A DNA stretch of 64,000 nt from Nocardioides ferulae (GTDB lineage: Bacteria > Actinomycetota > Actinomycetes > Propionibacteriales > Nocardioidaceae): NCBI RefSeq assembly GCF_003660455.1, contig NZ_QZVR01000019.1:53966-117965 (forward strand). Reading direction: 5' to 3'. Numbering within the stretch: position 1 is the first letter of the stretch; every line of letters begins with the position of its first letter. The notes under the pieces were generated by a model that did no database searches, was not told where the DNA came from, and was given only the letters and a program-made list of their open reading frames with translations. The translations under genes were made by a program, and so were the position numbers. Shown here piece by piece: positions 1-7,987 of this stretch.

Positions 1-1
1 C

Positions 2-181
2 TTCACCATGCTCCGCCCCGACGTGATGCAGCAGCAGTGGGCCGAGCTGGTGCCGATGATGGCCTCGGGCGTGGTCAAGCCACCGATCGGGTCGACGTAC
101 GACCTCGAGGAGTTCGGCACCGCCCTGACCGACATGGACGCCCGGCGCACGCTCGGCAAGTCGGTGGTCCGGGTCCGCTGA
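2..181 (+). CDS. Zinc-binding dehydrogenase (MDR family), C-terminal fragment
   Basis: The last 59 codons of a gene that starts left of the window. The visible residues end in MDARRTLGKSVVRVR, the typical last helix and strand of medium-chain dehydrogenase/quinone-oxidoreductase (NADPH:quinone reductase, crotonyl-CoA reductase-like) proteins, where a stretch of the form 'R.T.GK.V..' closes the nucleotide-binding domain. The catalytic and Rossmann parts are not visible, so substrate and metal dependence cannot be judged. It is followed after 80 bp by a peptidase gene on the same strand. Confidence 0.75.
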   Translation, partial: FTMLRPDVMQQQWAELVPMMASGVVKPPIGSTYDLEEFGTALTDMDARRTLGKSVVRVR

Positions 182-261
182 CGGTGCGCTGACCCGATCG
201 GTCGGGAGGACGGCGCCACCGACACCACCGCGTCGTCACCCCGCCGGTTATCGTCGTCCCC

Positions 262-2205
262 GTGACGATCCTCGAGGACGCCCGACCGGGCATGAACCCC
301 GACATCCGCCCGCAGGACGACCTGTTCGGCCACGTCAACGGCCGCTGGCTCGACGAGACCGAGATCCCCTCGGACCGCTCCAGCTGGGGGCCGTTCGTGC
401 AGCTGGCCGACGTCGCCGAGCAGCAGGTGCACGCGATCGTCGAGGAGCTGGCCGCGGCCGAGCGCGACACCCTCGACGACGACTCGCGCAAGATCGCCGA
501 CCTCTACGCCTCGTTCATGGACACCGAGGCGATCGCCGCCCGCGGTCTCGCCCCTGCCCGGCCGCTGATCGACGCGGTCGCCGGCCTGCGCGACGTCCGC
601 GACCTGGCCGCGTTCCTCGGCGAGTTCGAGCGGATCGGCGGGCACGGTCTCTTCGGCTCCTACGTCGACACCGACGACCGCAACTCCGACCGCTACCTGT
701 TCCACCTCGTCCAGGGTGGTCTGGGCCTGCCCGACGAGTCCTACTACCGCGACGACAAGTTCGCCGAGGTGCGGGAGAAGTACGTCGCCTACCTGGAGCG
801 CCTGCTGTCGCTGGCCGACGTGCCCGACGCGGCCGACCAGGCGCGCACCGTGCTCGACGTCGACACCCGGCTGGCCCAGGGCCACTGGGAGCGCGCCGAG
901 ACCCGCGACGTGCAGAAGACCTACAACCTCACCACGCTGGCCGAGCTGAAGGCGCTCTGCCCGGCCTTCGACTGGGACGCCTACGTGACCAACCTCGGCG
1001 GCAGCGACGAGACGCTGGCCGAGAGCTGCGTGCGGCAGCCGTCCTACCTGGCCCACCTCTCCACGGTGCTCGACGAGGTGCCGCTCGAGCACTGGCAGGC
1101 CTGGCTGCTCACCCACGTGCTGCGCGCGGTCGCGGCGTACCTGCCCGACGAGTTCGTCGAGACCAACTTCGACTTCTACGGCCGCACCCTCAACGGCACC
1201 CCCGAGCTGCGCGCCCGCTGGAAGCGCGGGGTGGCGTTCGTCGAGGGCGCGATCGGCGAGGCGCTCGGCAAGGAGTACGTCGCGCGCCACTTCCCGCCGA
1301 CGTCCAAGGCGCTGATGGACGACCTGGTCGCCAACCTGCTCGCCGCCTACCGCCAGTCGATCTCGCAGCTGGACTGGATGACCGAGGCGACCAAGCAGCG
1401 GGCCTACGAGAAGCTCGACACGTTCCGTCCGAAGATCGGCTACCCCGAGAAGTTCCGCGACTACTCCGCGTTGCAGGTGCGGCCCGACGACCTGCTCGGC
1501 AACGTCGCGGCGGCGGCCGCGTTCGAGACCGACCGCGAGCTGGGCAAGCTCGGCGGGCCCGTCGACCGCGACGAGTGGTTCATGCTGCCGCAGACCGTGA
1601 ACGCCTACTACAACCCCGGCACCAACGAGATCTGCTTCCCCGCCGGCATCCTGCAGAAGCCGTTCTTCAGCCCCGACGCGCACCCGGCCGAGAACTACGG
1701 CGGCATCGGCGCGGTGATCGGCCACGAGATCGGGCACGGCTTCGACGACCAGGGCGCGCAGTACGACGGCCTCGGCAACCTCAACGACTGGTGGACCGCC
1801 GACGACAAGGCCGCCTTCGAGGTGAAGAGCAAGACCCTGATCGAGCAGTACGACGGCTTCGAGCCGCGGGCGCTGCCCGGCGAGCGGGTCAACGGCGCGC
1901 TGACCGTCGGCGAGAACATCGGCGACCTCGGTGGTCTCACCATCGCCCACAAGGCCTACCTGATCAGCGAGGGCGGCTCGGCCGACGAGGAGTCGCGGCG
2001 CAAGCTCTTCCTCAACTGGGCGTTCGTGTGGCGCACCAAGCGCCGCCGCGAGCAGGAGCAGCAGTACCTCACCATCGACCCGCACAGCCCGCCGGAGTTC
2101 CGCGCCAACATCGTGCGCAACCTCGACGAGTTCCACGAGGTGTTCGGCACCGCCCCGGGCGACGGCCTCTGGCTCGACCCCGAGCAGCGGGTGCGCATCT
2201 GGTGA
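262..2205 (+). CDS. M13 family metallopeptidase (neprilysin/PepO-like)
   Basis: A 647-residue zinc endopeptidase of the M13 family, which cleaves small peptides. The zinc site is complete: HEIGH at residues 488-492 and the third ligand in ENIGD at 551-555. The substrate-binding NAYYNP motif lies about 40 residues before the zinc site, and the protein ends in a tryptophan as M13 enzymes usually do. There is no signal peptide or N-terminal membrane helix, so this is probably a soluble cytoplasmic form. I use GTG 262; an in-frame ATG at 292 is a possible shorter start. The stop overlaps the next gene by 4 bp (GTGA), so the two are probably translationally coupled. Confidence 0.93.
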   Translation: MTILEDARPGMNPDIRPQDDLFGHVNGRWLDETEIPSDRSSWGPFVQLADVAEQQVHAIVEELAAAERDTLDDDSRKIADLYASFMDTEAIAARGLAPARPLIDAVAGLRDVRDLAAFLGEFERIGGHGLFGSYVDTDDRNSDRYLFHLVQGGLGLPDESYYRDDKFAEVREKYVAYLERLLSLADVPDAADQARTVLDVDTRLAQGHWERAETRDVQKTYNLTTLAELKALCPAFDWDAYVTNLGGSDETLAESCVRQPSYLAHLSTVLDEVPLEHWQAWLLTHVLRAVAAYLPDEFVETNFDFYGRTLNGTPELRARWKRGVAFVEGAIGEALGKEYVARHFPPTSKALMDDLVANLLAAYRQSISQLDWMTEATKQRAYEKLDTFRPKIGYPEKFRDYSALQVRPDDLLGNVAAAAAFETDRELGKLGGPVDRDEWFMLPQTVNAYYNPGTNEICFPAGILQKPFFSPDAHPAENYGGIGAVIGHEIGHGFDDQGAQYDGLGNLNDWWTADDKAAFEVKSKTLIEQYDGFEPRALPGERVNGALTVGENIGDLGGLTIAHKAYLISEGGSADEESRRKLFLNWAFVWRTKRRREQEQQYLTIDPHSPPEFRANIVRNLDEFHEVFGTAPGDGLWLDPEQRVRIW

Positions 2206-2957
2206 GCGGGGGCCACCCCGAGCACGGCCAGCCCGACTTCGACGTCCGCTTCGAGTGGGGGCTGACCGGCGCCCTCGCCTGCGCCGCGCCGGTCACCGTC
2301 GTGGTCGACGTGCTCTCGTTCACCACCACGCTGTCGGTGGCGCTCGACCGGGGCATCGAGGTGTTCCCGTTCCGCTGGGGCGACGTGCGCGCCACCACCT
2401 ATGCCGAGACCCGCGACGCGACGCTGGCGGTCGGCCGACGGCAGGCCGCGCCGGGCCAGGTCAGCCTGTCGCCGGTGACCGTGCGCGCCGCCGAGGGGGT
2501 ACGCCGCCTGGTGCTGCCGAGCCCGAACGGCTCGGCGATCTGCTTCGGGCTCGCCGAGACCGGCACCGAGGTGTACGCCGCCTCCCTGCGCAACGCGCGC
2601 GCCGTGGCGGCGGCGCTGGCGCCGCGGTTGGGGGCCGGTGACGACGTGACGGTGGTGGCGGCGGGCGAGCGTTGGCCGGACGGCTCGCTGCGCCCCGCCG
2701 TGGAGGACCTGTGGGGCGCCGGTGCGGTGCTCGCCGGGTTGGCGGACCTCGGGGTGGGCCGGCCGAGCCCGGAGGCGCGCGTCGCCGAGGCGGCGTACCG
2801 CGCGGTGGCGGCGGACCTCCCGGCGGCACTGCACGGCTGCGCGAGCGGTCGCGAGCTGGTCGCGGGCGGCTTCGCGGCCGACGTCGACGTGGCCGCCGAG
2901 GTGGACTCCTCGAGCGTCGTCCCGCTGCTGTGCGGCGAGGCCTTCCTGCCGGCCTGA
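2202..2957 (+). CDS. 2-phosphosulfolactate phosphatase family protein (ComB-like)
   Basis: A 251-residue protein of the ComB family, a Mg-dependent phosphatase fold first described in coenzyme M biosynthesis. Family features seen are the N-terminal VVVDVLSFTTTL strand-turn, the central LPSPNGSAICF phosphate-binding segment and the later ASLRNARAVA and DLWGAGAVL segments. Length fits the family (about 240 residues). Actinobacteria do not make coenzyme M, so the true substrate is unknown; the family assignment is firm but the reaction is not. It starts at GTG 2202, overlapping the M13 peptidase stop. Confidence 0.85.
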   Translation: MSGGHPEHGQPDFDVRFEWGLTGALACAAPVTVVVDVLSFTTTLSVALDRGIEVFPFRWGDVRATTYAETRDATLAVGRRQAAPGQVSLSPVTVRAAEGVRRLVLPSPNGSAICFGLAETGTEVYAASLRNARAVAAALAPRLGAGDDVTVVAAGERWPDGSLRPAVEDLWGAGAVLAGLADLGVGRPSPEARVAEAAYRAVAADLPAALHGCASGRELVAGGFAADVDVAAEVDSSSVVPLLCGEAFLPA

Positions 2958-2975
2958 GCCGTCCCTGGCCGGGTG

Positions 2976-3035
2976 GCCGACCCGTCGATCGTCCCCGACA
3001 CGCCGCGCAATCGCGGGAATCGGTGACGGGCCGGC
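2976..3035 (+). repeat. Interspersed 61-bp inverted-repeat element, copy A
   Basis: A 60-bp sequence beginning GCCGACCCGTC and ending GACGGGCCGGC, so the ends are near-perfect 11-bp inverted repeats. The inner segments (CGATCGT, GACACGCCGC, CGCGGGAATC) match the copies at 21590-21650 and, in opposite orientation, 20859-20919. It sits 19 bp after the ComB-like gene, between two co-oriented genes. Read directly from the sequence. Confidence 0.85.
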
Positions 3036-3151
3036 GACGGGGAGGGGGTTCTCCACAGGCTGGGGCCGGCCGGTTTCGCCGCCCGCCCGGCTCGGGCAGA
3101 GTCGCAACACGCGACCGGGCCCGTCCTCGGGCCGAGCAACCAGGGGGCAGC

Positions 3152-3547
3152 ATGAGCATGAGCAGGATCGAGGCCGTGCTCGCCACGATCGGCGAGCAGG
3201 CGGCCCGGGCCGAGGAGCGACTGGCCGCGGCCGAGCGGTTCGCCGGTGCGACCGAGCGGCTGCGGGTTCCGGGGCGGTCGGCGGACGACGCGGTGCAGGT
3301 CACCGTCGACGGGGTCGGCCAGCTGGTCGACGTCGACTTCCGCGGCCGACTGGAGGCCAGCACGCCGGGGTCGCTGCGCCGGTCGGTGCTCCAGGCGCAC
3401 AGGCGGGCCAGGCAGGCCCTGACGGCCGAGGTGAGCCGGCTCGCCCGGGACGCCTACGGCTCCGACTCCCCGAGCGCCGAGACGATCACCGCCGCCTACG
3501 CCCGGGCCCACGGCGGCGCCGGTGGCTCGTGGGGGGAGGAGTCGTGA
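3152..3547 (+). CDS. YbaB/EbfC family-like protein of a type VII substrate operon
   Basis: A 131-residue protein. The N-terminal 35 residues form an acidic/alanine-rich helix, followed by the VQVTVDGVGQLVDVDF strand pair typical of the YbaB/EbfC nucleoid-associated fold, then a helical C-terminus. Such YbaB-like proteins are common in actinobacterial ESX (type VII) loci, usually next to WXG100/EspC-like proteins, as here. Its stop overlaps the next start by 4 bp (GTGA). There is no signal peptide. DNA binding is suggested by family only; in this setting it could instead act as a secretion-associated partner. Confidence 0.75.
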   Translation: MSMSRIEAVLATIGEQAARAEERLAAAERFAGATERLRVPGRSADDAVQVTVDGVGQLVDVDFRGRLEASTPGSLRRSVLQAHRRARQALTAEVSRLARDAYGSDSPSAETITAAYARAHGGAGGSWGEES

Positions 3548-3861
3548 GCGAGCTGGTCGTCGACGCCGAGCGGATGCACACTCACGCGACGGAGGTCCGG
3601 GGGCTGGGCGGGCGCGCCGACGCGGCCGCCGACACGGCGCGACAGGTCGCCTTCGAGCCCGACACGTTCGGCGCGATCGGGGCACGCCTGGTGCACCCGT
3701 TCCTGGTGCCGCTCGAGCTGGCCGGCGTGCTGGCCGCCCGCGCCTCGTCCGCGTCGTACGACGCGACCGCGGCCGCGCTCGACGCGGTCGCGGACGGGTT
3801 CGAGCTGGTCGACCAGGGCACCTCCGCCCGGTTCGGTCAGTTGCTCGGGAGCCTGCTGTGA
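3544..3861 (+). CDS. ESX-1 secretion-associated, EspC/DUF2580-like protein
   Basis: A 105-residue, mostly helical protein beginning VSELVVDAERMHTHATEV and lacking a signal peptide. Length, the early 'L.VD.E....A..V' helix and the two-helix layout resemble the EspC/EspA (DUF2580) family of type VII secretion targets, whose members form helical hairpins with WXG100-like partners. GTG start 3544 overlaps the YbaB-like gene by 4 bp, and the stop overlaps the downstream gene by 4 bp, so the three genes form one translationally coupled operon. No EccC ATPase or membrane component is nearby. Confidence 0.65.
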   Translation: MSELVVDAERMHTHATEVRGLGGRADAAADTARQVAFEPDTFGAIGARLVHPFLVPLELAGVLAARASSASYDATAAALDAVADGFELVDQGTSARFGQLLGSLL

Positions 3862-4715
3862 GCGGCGTGGTGGCGCTCGGCTCGGCGCCGGAGGCCGGCA
3901 ACGGCCTCGCGGTCGTCGACGGCGGGGTCGACGCCGCCGACGCCCTGGCCCGCGGCGACTGGGTCGAGGCCGGGGTCGACGGCCTGCGAGCCGGGCTCGA
4001 CCTGGCCGGCGCCGTGCTCGACCCGATCGGCACGATCGGGTCCAGCGTCGCCGGGTGGCTGATCGAGCACCTCGGTCCGGTCCAGGGCTGGCTCGACGAT
4101 CTGTGCGGCAACCCCGCGACGATCGCCGCAGCCAGTGCCACCTGGCACGCCGTCGCCGAGCAGCTCACCGACGTCGGCGCCGACTACCAGGCCTCGGTGC
4201 GCCGCGACTTCGCCGGGCAGCTGGGGCTGACCGCGGTCAACTACCAGCAGTACTCCGCCCTGCACGCGCACGCCACCGCCCGACTGGCCGCGATCACAGC
4301 CGGGACCGGGGCCGGGGTGGCCGCCGCGGGTGCCCTGCTGGCCGGGGTGCGCGACTTCATCTCCGGGCTGCTCGCCGACGCGGTCGGCCAGGTGGTGAAG
4401 CTGGTGGCCGAGTCGGCGGCGACCCTGGGGGTGGCGGCGCCCCACGCCTTCGCCACGGCCGCGGCGAAGTGCCGTGAGGTGGTCGCCGAGGCGCGCCGCC
4501 TGGTCGAGAGCCTGGCCCGGTCGCTGGACCGGATGGCCGAGCTGTTGCGCCGGGTCGACGAGGCGCTCGAAGCCGGGGCCACCCTGCTCACCCGGGTCTC
4601 GTCCCGCTCGGAGCTGCTCGGCGGCCACGCCCGCAGCCAGGCGCTCGACCTGGTCGTCGCGATCGCCGACCGGGCCGGTCAGATCGACGACACGACGCCG
4701 TACGCCGTCGTCTGA
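3858..4715 (+). CDS. Alpha-helical WXG100-like type VII secretion target
   Basis: A 285-residue, almost entirely helical protein. The segment from about residue 70 (GPVQGWLDDLCGNPATI...ATWHAVAEQL) has the Trp-containing helix-turn-helix seen in WXG100/LXG-type secretion targets, followed by a Gly/Ala-rich hydrophobic stretch at about 146-180 and a long amphipathic helical tail. Type VII toxins often have this N-terminal layout followed by a toxin domain, but no recognisable toxin domain is present and the protein stops at PYAVV. Either it is a non-toxin substrate or the toxin module has been lost. Third gene of the operon; GTG 3858 overlaps the preceding stop. Confidence 0.6.
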   Translation: MSGVVALGSAPEAGNGLAVVDGGVDAADALARGDWVEAGVDGLRAGLDLAGAVLDPIGTIGSSVAGWLIEHLGPVQGWLDDLCGNPATIAAASATWHAVAEQLTDVGADYQASVRRDFAGQLGLTAVNYQQYSALHAHATARLAAITAGTGAGVAAAGALLAGVRDFISGLLADAVGQVVKLVAESAATLGVAAPHAFATAAAKCREVVAEARRLVESLARSLDRMAELLRRVDEALEAGATLLTRVSSRSELLGGHARSQALDLVVAIADRAGQIDDTTPYAVV

Positions 4716-4896
4716 TCGGGGCTGAGGGAAGACGGGTTGGGGTGACATGTGTCCGGCCAGCCTCCAGAGCGGGAGGCCCTGGCAACGCGGGCCAGCCGGC
4801 GACGCGCGGGACAGACCCGACTCCCCCGCCGCCGGGACGGTGCAGGGCTGTGGATGGCCACCGCGGATGGTCGCCGCCGGCTGGTAGACAGGCGGC

Positions 4897-7095
4897 GTGA
4901 CAGCCACCCCAGCCACGACCCCGGCCACCGGCGATGCTCCCGACGTGCGCGAGCGCGCCGAGGCCCACCTGCGAGCCCTGGTCGGTCCGCGGGAGGGGGT
5001 GCCCGAGGCCCGGCTGCGCGAGGACCAGTGGACCGCGATCGAGGCGCTGGCGGTGCACCGGCGCCGGGCGCTCGTGGTGCAGCGAACCGGCTGGGGCAAG
5101 TCGGCGGTCTACTTCGTGGCGACGCTGCTGCTGCGCGAGGAGGGTGCCGGGCCCACCGTCATCGTGTCGCCGCTGCTGGCGCTGATGCGCAACCAGATCG
5201 CCGCGGCCGAGCGGGCCGGCATCCGCGCGGTGACGATCAACTCCACCAACGTCGACGACTGGGAGCCGATCCACGAGTCGATCCAGGCCGGCGAGGTCGA
5301 CGTGCTGCTGGTCAGCCCCGAGAGGCTGAACAACCCCGGCTTCCGCGACGCCGTGCTGCCCCGGCTCGCGGCCACCTGCGGGCTGCTGGTGGTCGATGAG
5401 GCGCACTGCATCTCCGACTGGGGCCACGACTTCCGGCCCGACTACCGCCGCATCCGCACGCTGCTGGGCGACCTCCCCGACGGCATCCCGGTGCTGGCCA
5501 CCACCGCCACCGCCAACGCGCGGGTCACCGCCGACGTCGCCGAGCAGCTGGGGGTCTCGGCCGGCTCGACCACCGCAACCGGTTCGACCAGCGCCGAGCA
5601 CGCTCCCGCCGCCGGCGAGGGCGTGCTGGTGCTGCGCGGCTCCCTCGACCGCGAGTCGCTGCGGCTGGGCGTGGTCCGGCTGCGCACCCCCGAGCAACGC
5701 CTGGCCTGGCTCGCCGACCACCTGGCCGAGCAGCCCGGCTCCGGCATCGTCTACTGCCTCACCGTGGCCGCCACCCAGGAGATCGCCGACTACCTGCGCT
5801 CGCGCGGCCACGCCGTCGCCGCCTACTCCGGCCAGACCGAGACCACCGAGCGGCACGCGCTGGAGCAGGACCTCATCGCCGGCCGCGCGAAGGCGCTGAT
5901 CGCCACCAGCGCGCTGGGCATGGGCTTCGACGCCAGCCTCGGCTTCGTGGTCAACATGGGCGCCCCCTCCTCGCCGGTGGCCTACTACCAGCAGGTCGGC
6001 CGCGCCGGACGTGGCAGCGACCTTCCGCCCGAGGGCGCGAGCGTGGTGCTGCTGCCCGCGCCCGAGGACCGCGACATCTGGGCCTACTTCGGCTCGCTCG
6101 CCTTCCCCCGCGAGGACGTCGTGCGCCGGGTGCTGCAGGTGCTCACCGACGAGGGGCGCCCGTTGAGCACCGCGGCGTTGGAGACCTACGTCGAGCTCAA
6201 CCGCAACCGGCTCGAGACCATGCTCAAGGTGCTCGACGTGGACGGCGCGGTGCAACGGGTCCGCGGTGGCTGGCAGGCGACCGGCCGCGAATGGGCCTAC
6301 GACGAGGAGCGCTACCGCCGGGTCGCCGAGGCGCGGGCGCGCGAGCAGCAGGCGATGCTCGACTACCTGGCCACCGACCAGTGCCGCATGCGGTTCCTGC
6401 GCGAGCAGCTCGACGATCCCGAGGCGGTCGACTGCGGGCGGTGTGACAACTGCGGCGGCCTGGCCCTGTCGGCGGAGGTGTCGGCGGGTTCGGTCGAGGA
6501 GGCCGGAGCGCGGCTGGCCCGCCCGGGGGTGCCGGTCGAGCCGCGCAAGATGTGGCCCACGGCGCTGACCAACCTCGGGCTCGACCTCAAGGGCAAGGTC
6601 GGCGACGTCGCCGAGGAGGGGCGGGCCGTGGCCCGGCTGACCGACCTGGGCCACGGGCAGGCGCTGCGCGAGCTGTTCCGGCCCGGCACCCCCGACGGCC
6701 AGGTGCCGGTGCCGCTGGTCAAGGCGGTGATCGGCGTGCTCGACGACTGGCGGCCGCGGGTCGACGGCATCGTCGTGGTCGAGTCCGCGTCGCGGCCCGC
6801 GCTGGTGGCCGACCTCGCCGACGGGCTCTCGCGCTACCTGCGGGTCCCGGTCGTGGGCCGCTGGGCGATCGCCGACCCCGGCGTCGTCCCGGGCCAGGGG
6901 GCGGTGAACTCCGCCCAGCGGGTCGCCGCGGTGACCCGGCGCTACCGCCTCGCCGGCAAGGTTCCCGCCGGCGGCTCGCTGCTGTTGGTCGACGACCTCG
7001 TGGTCACCGGCTGGACCCTCACCGTCGCCGCCCGGGCGCTGCGCCAGGCCGGTGCCGGGGCGGTGCTGCCGCTCACGCTGGCCGTCCAGTCCTGA
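4897..7095 (+). CDS. recQ: RecQ family ATP-dependent DNA helicase with C-terminal phosphoribosyltransferase-like domain
   Basis: A 732-residue 3'-5' superfamily 2 helicase used in recombination and replication-fork repair. Walker A is RTGWGKS with Lys68; the DEAH box is at 167-170, followed by the RecQ-specific aromatic-rich CISDWGHDFRPDY. Motif VI is QQVGRAGRG. A four-cysteine zinc site is formed by C496, C513, C516 and C519. In place of an HRDC domain, the last 200 residues resemble a type I phosphoribosyltransferase, with the PRPP-loop-like LLVDDLVVTGWTLT at about residue 697. GTG start; the preceding 181 bp carries no gene. The fusion is known in actinobacterial RecQ-like proteins, but its role is unclear. 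Confidence 0.92.
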   Translation: MTATPATTPATGDAPDVRERAEAHLRALVGPREGVPEARLREDQWTAIEALAVHRRRALVVQRTGWGKSAVYFVATLLLREEGAGPTVIVSPLLALMRNQIAAAERAGIRAVTINSTNVDDWEPIHESIQAGEVDVLLVSPERLNNPGFRDAVLPRLAATCGLLVVDEAHCISDWGHDFRPDYRRIRTLLGDLPDGIPVLATTATANARVTADVAEQLGVSAGSTTATGSTSAEHAPAAGEGVLVLRGSLDRESLRLGVVRLRTPEQRLAWLADHLAEQPGSGIVYCLTVAATQEIADYLRSRGHAVAAYSGQTETTERHALEQDLIAGRAKALIATSALGMGFDASLGFVVNMGAPSSPVAYYQQVGRAGRGSDLPPEGASVVLLPAPEDRDIWAYFGSLAFPREDVVRRVLQVLTDEGRPLSTAALETYVELNRNRLETMLKVLDVDGAVQRVRGGWQATGREWAYDEERYRRVAEARAREQQAMLDYLATDQCRMRFLREQLDDPEAVDCGRCDNCGGLALSAEVSAGSVEEAGARLARPGVPVEPRKMWPTALTNLGLDLKGKVGDVAEEGRAVARLTDLGHGQALRELFRPGTPDGQVPVPLVKAVIGVLDDWRPRVDGIVVVESASRPALVADLADGLSRYLRVPVVGRWAIADPGVVPGQGAVNSAQRVAAVTRRYRLAGKVPAGGSLLLVDDLVVTGWTLTVAARALRQAGAGAVLPLTLAVQS

Positions 7096-7229
7096 CGCCG
7101 CCGGCGGCAGCCCACCCCCAGGGGTGGAAGTGCCGGCCCACGCGGGGGAAGGCTCAGCACTCGGGCGTCGGCGCCGATGAGCGGCACCGGGGGGGTGTGA
7201 CATCCGTCTTCACTCCGAGAGGAACCACC

Positions 7230-7907
7230 ATGCGCCGGTCTCCGACCCGCTCCATCCTCATCACCACCACTGCCGCGGCCCTGCTGCTCTCCGGCTCCGC
7301 CGCCTTCGCGGGCGTCGGCCAGGTCGTCGACCCGGTCGCTGACGCCCCGGCCGAGGGCGACCTGACCCTGGTCACCGTCGACAACGGCGTCGACCTGCTG
7401 CAGGTCAAGGCCAAGGTGGCCCGGCTCACCGTCGGGCGCACCCACCTGGTCGCCACGCTGACCCCGGTCACCGCCACCGACCCGGCCACGGACCCGGTCG
7501 ACGAGCCGGAGACCGACCCCGTCGAGGACCCGACGGACCCGGCCGCGGAGCCGGTCGACGCGCCGGAGACCGACCCCATTGACGCGCCGGAGGTCGACGC
7601 CCCGGCGGCGTACGTCGTCCGCTCGGTCGTCCTCCCCGCCACGAGCAAGGGGAAGGGCAAGCCGGCCAAGCCGGGGAAGATCGGCGCCGTGCTCGAGTCG
7701 GTCGACGCGGCCGGCGAGGTCACCGCGGTCGTCTGCAAGAACGTCAAGGCCACGCTGGCGAAGGGCCGCAACGGCCAGTCGCAGCTGCGGGTGCCTCAGG
7801 TCTGCCTCGGCGGGCTCGCCGGCACGATGAGCGTCGTGGTCACCACCGTCGACGCCGATGGTGAGGTCGTCGACGAGGCCGACCCGGTCGAGGTCACCCT
7901 CGACTAG
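7230..7907 (+). CDS. Secreted protein with Asp/Pro-rich linker, function unknown
   Basis: A 225-residue protein with a clear Sec signal peptide (MRRSPTR, then hydrophobic ILITTTAAALLLSGSAAFA, probable cleavage after AFA). The centre is a low-complexity acidic linker of repeated TDPVDEPE/VDAPETDP units (about residues 80-125), followed by a basic KGKGKPAKPGK stretch and a C-terminal beta-rich domain with a cysteine pair (VVCKNVKA, VPQVCLGG). No known domain is recognised. AGAGGAACC before the ATG serves as ribosome binding site. It is followed by a strong hairpin terminator shared with the convergent MFS gene. Confidence 0.8.
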   Translation: MRRSPTRSILITTTAAALLLSGSAAFAGVGQVVDPVADAPAEGDLTLVTVDNGVDLLQVKAKVARLTVGRTHLVATLTPVTATDPATDPVDEPETDPVEDPTDPAAEPVDAPETDPIDAPEVDAPAAYVVRSVVLPATSKGKGKPAKPGKIGAVLESVDAAGEVTAVVCKNVKATLAKGRNGQSQLRVPQVCLGGLAGTMSVVVTTVDADGEVVDEADPVEVTLD

Positions 7908-7931
7908 TCTCCGAGGAGAGCTCCAAGCGCC

Positions 7932-7967
7932 GACGGCCCGGCACCACCATCGTGGTGCCGGGCCGTC
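7932..7967. terminator. Bidirectional intrinsic terminator
   Basis: A perfect 16-bp stem (GACGGCCCGGCACCAC / GTGGTGCCGGGCCGTC) with a CATC loop, lying between the ends of the secreted-protein gene and the convergent MFS transporter gene. There is no U-tract, which is common in actinobacteria. Confidence 0.85.
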
Positions 7968-7987
7968 GTCATGCCTGCCGGCCTGCG

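Noticed and set aside
2202..2957. Coenzyme M biosynthesis role for the ComB-like gene
   Set aside because: Neighbouring genes are unrelated and the lineage is not known to make coenzyme M, so only the family name is kept.
4588..7203. An 871-codon open frame on the minus strand across the RecQ gene
   Set aside because: It is the antisense shadow of a high-GC gene: the plus strand carries complete helicase motifs, and the minus product is a compositionally odd His/Gly/Arg-rich sequence without domains.
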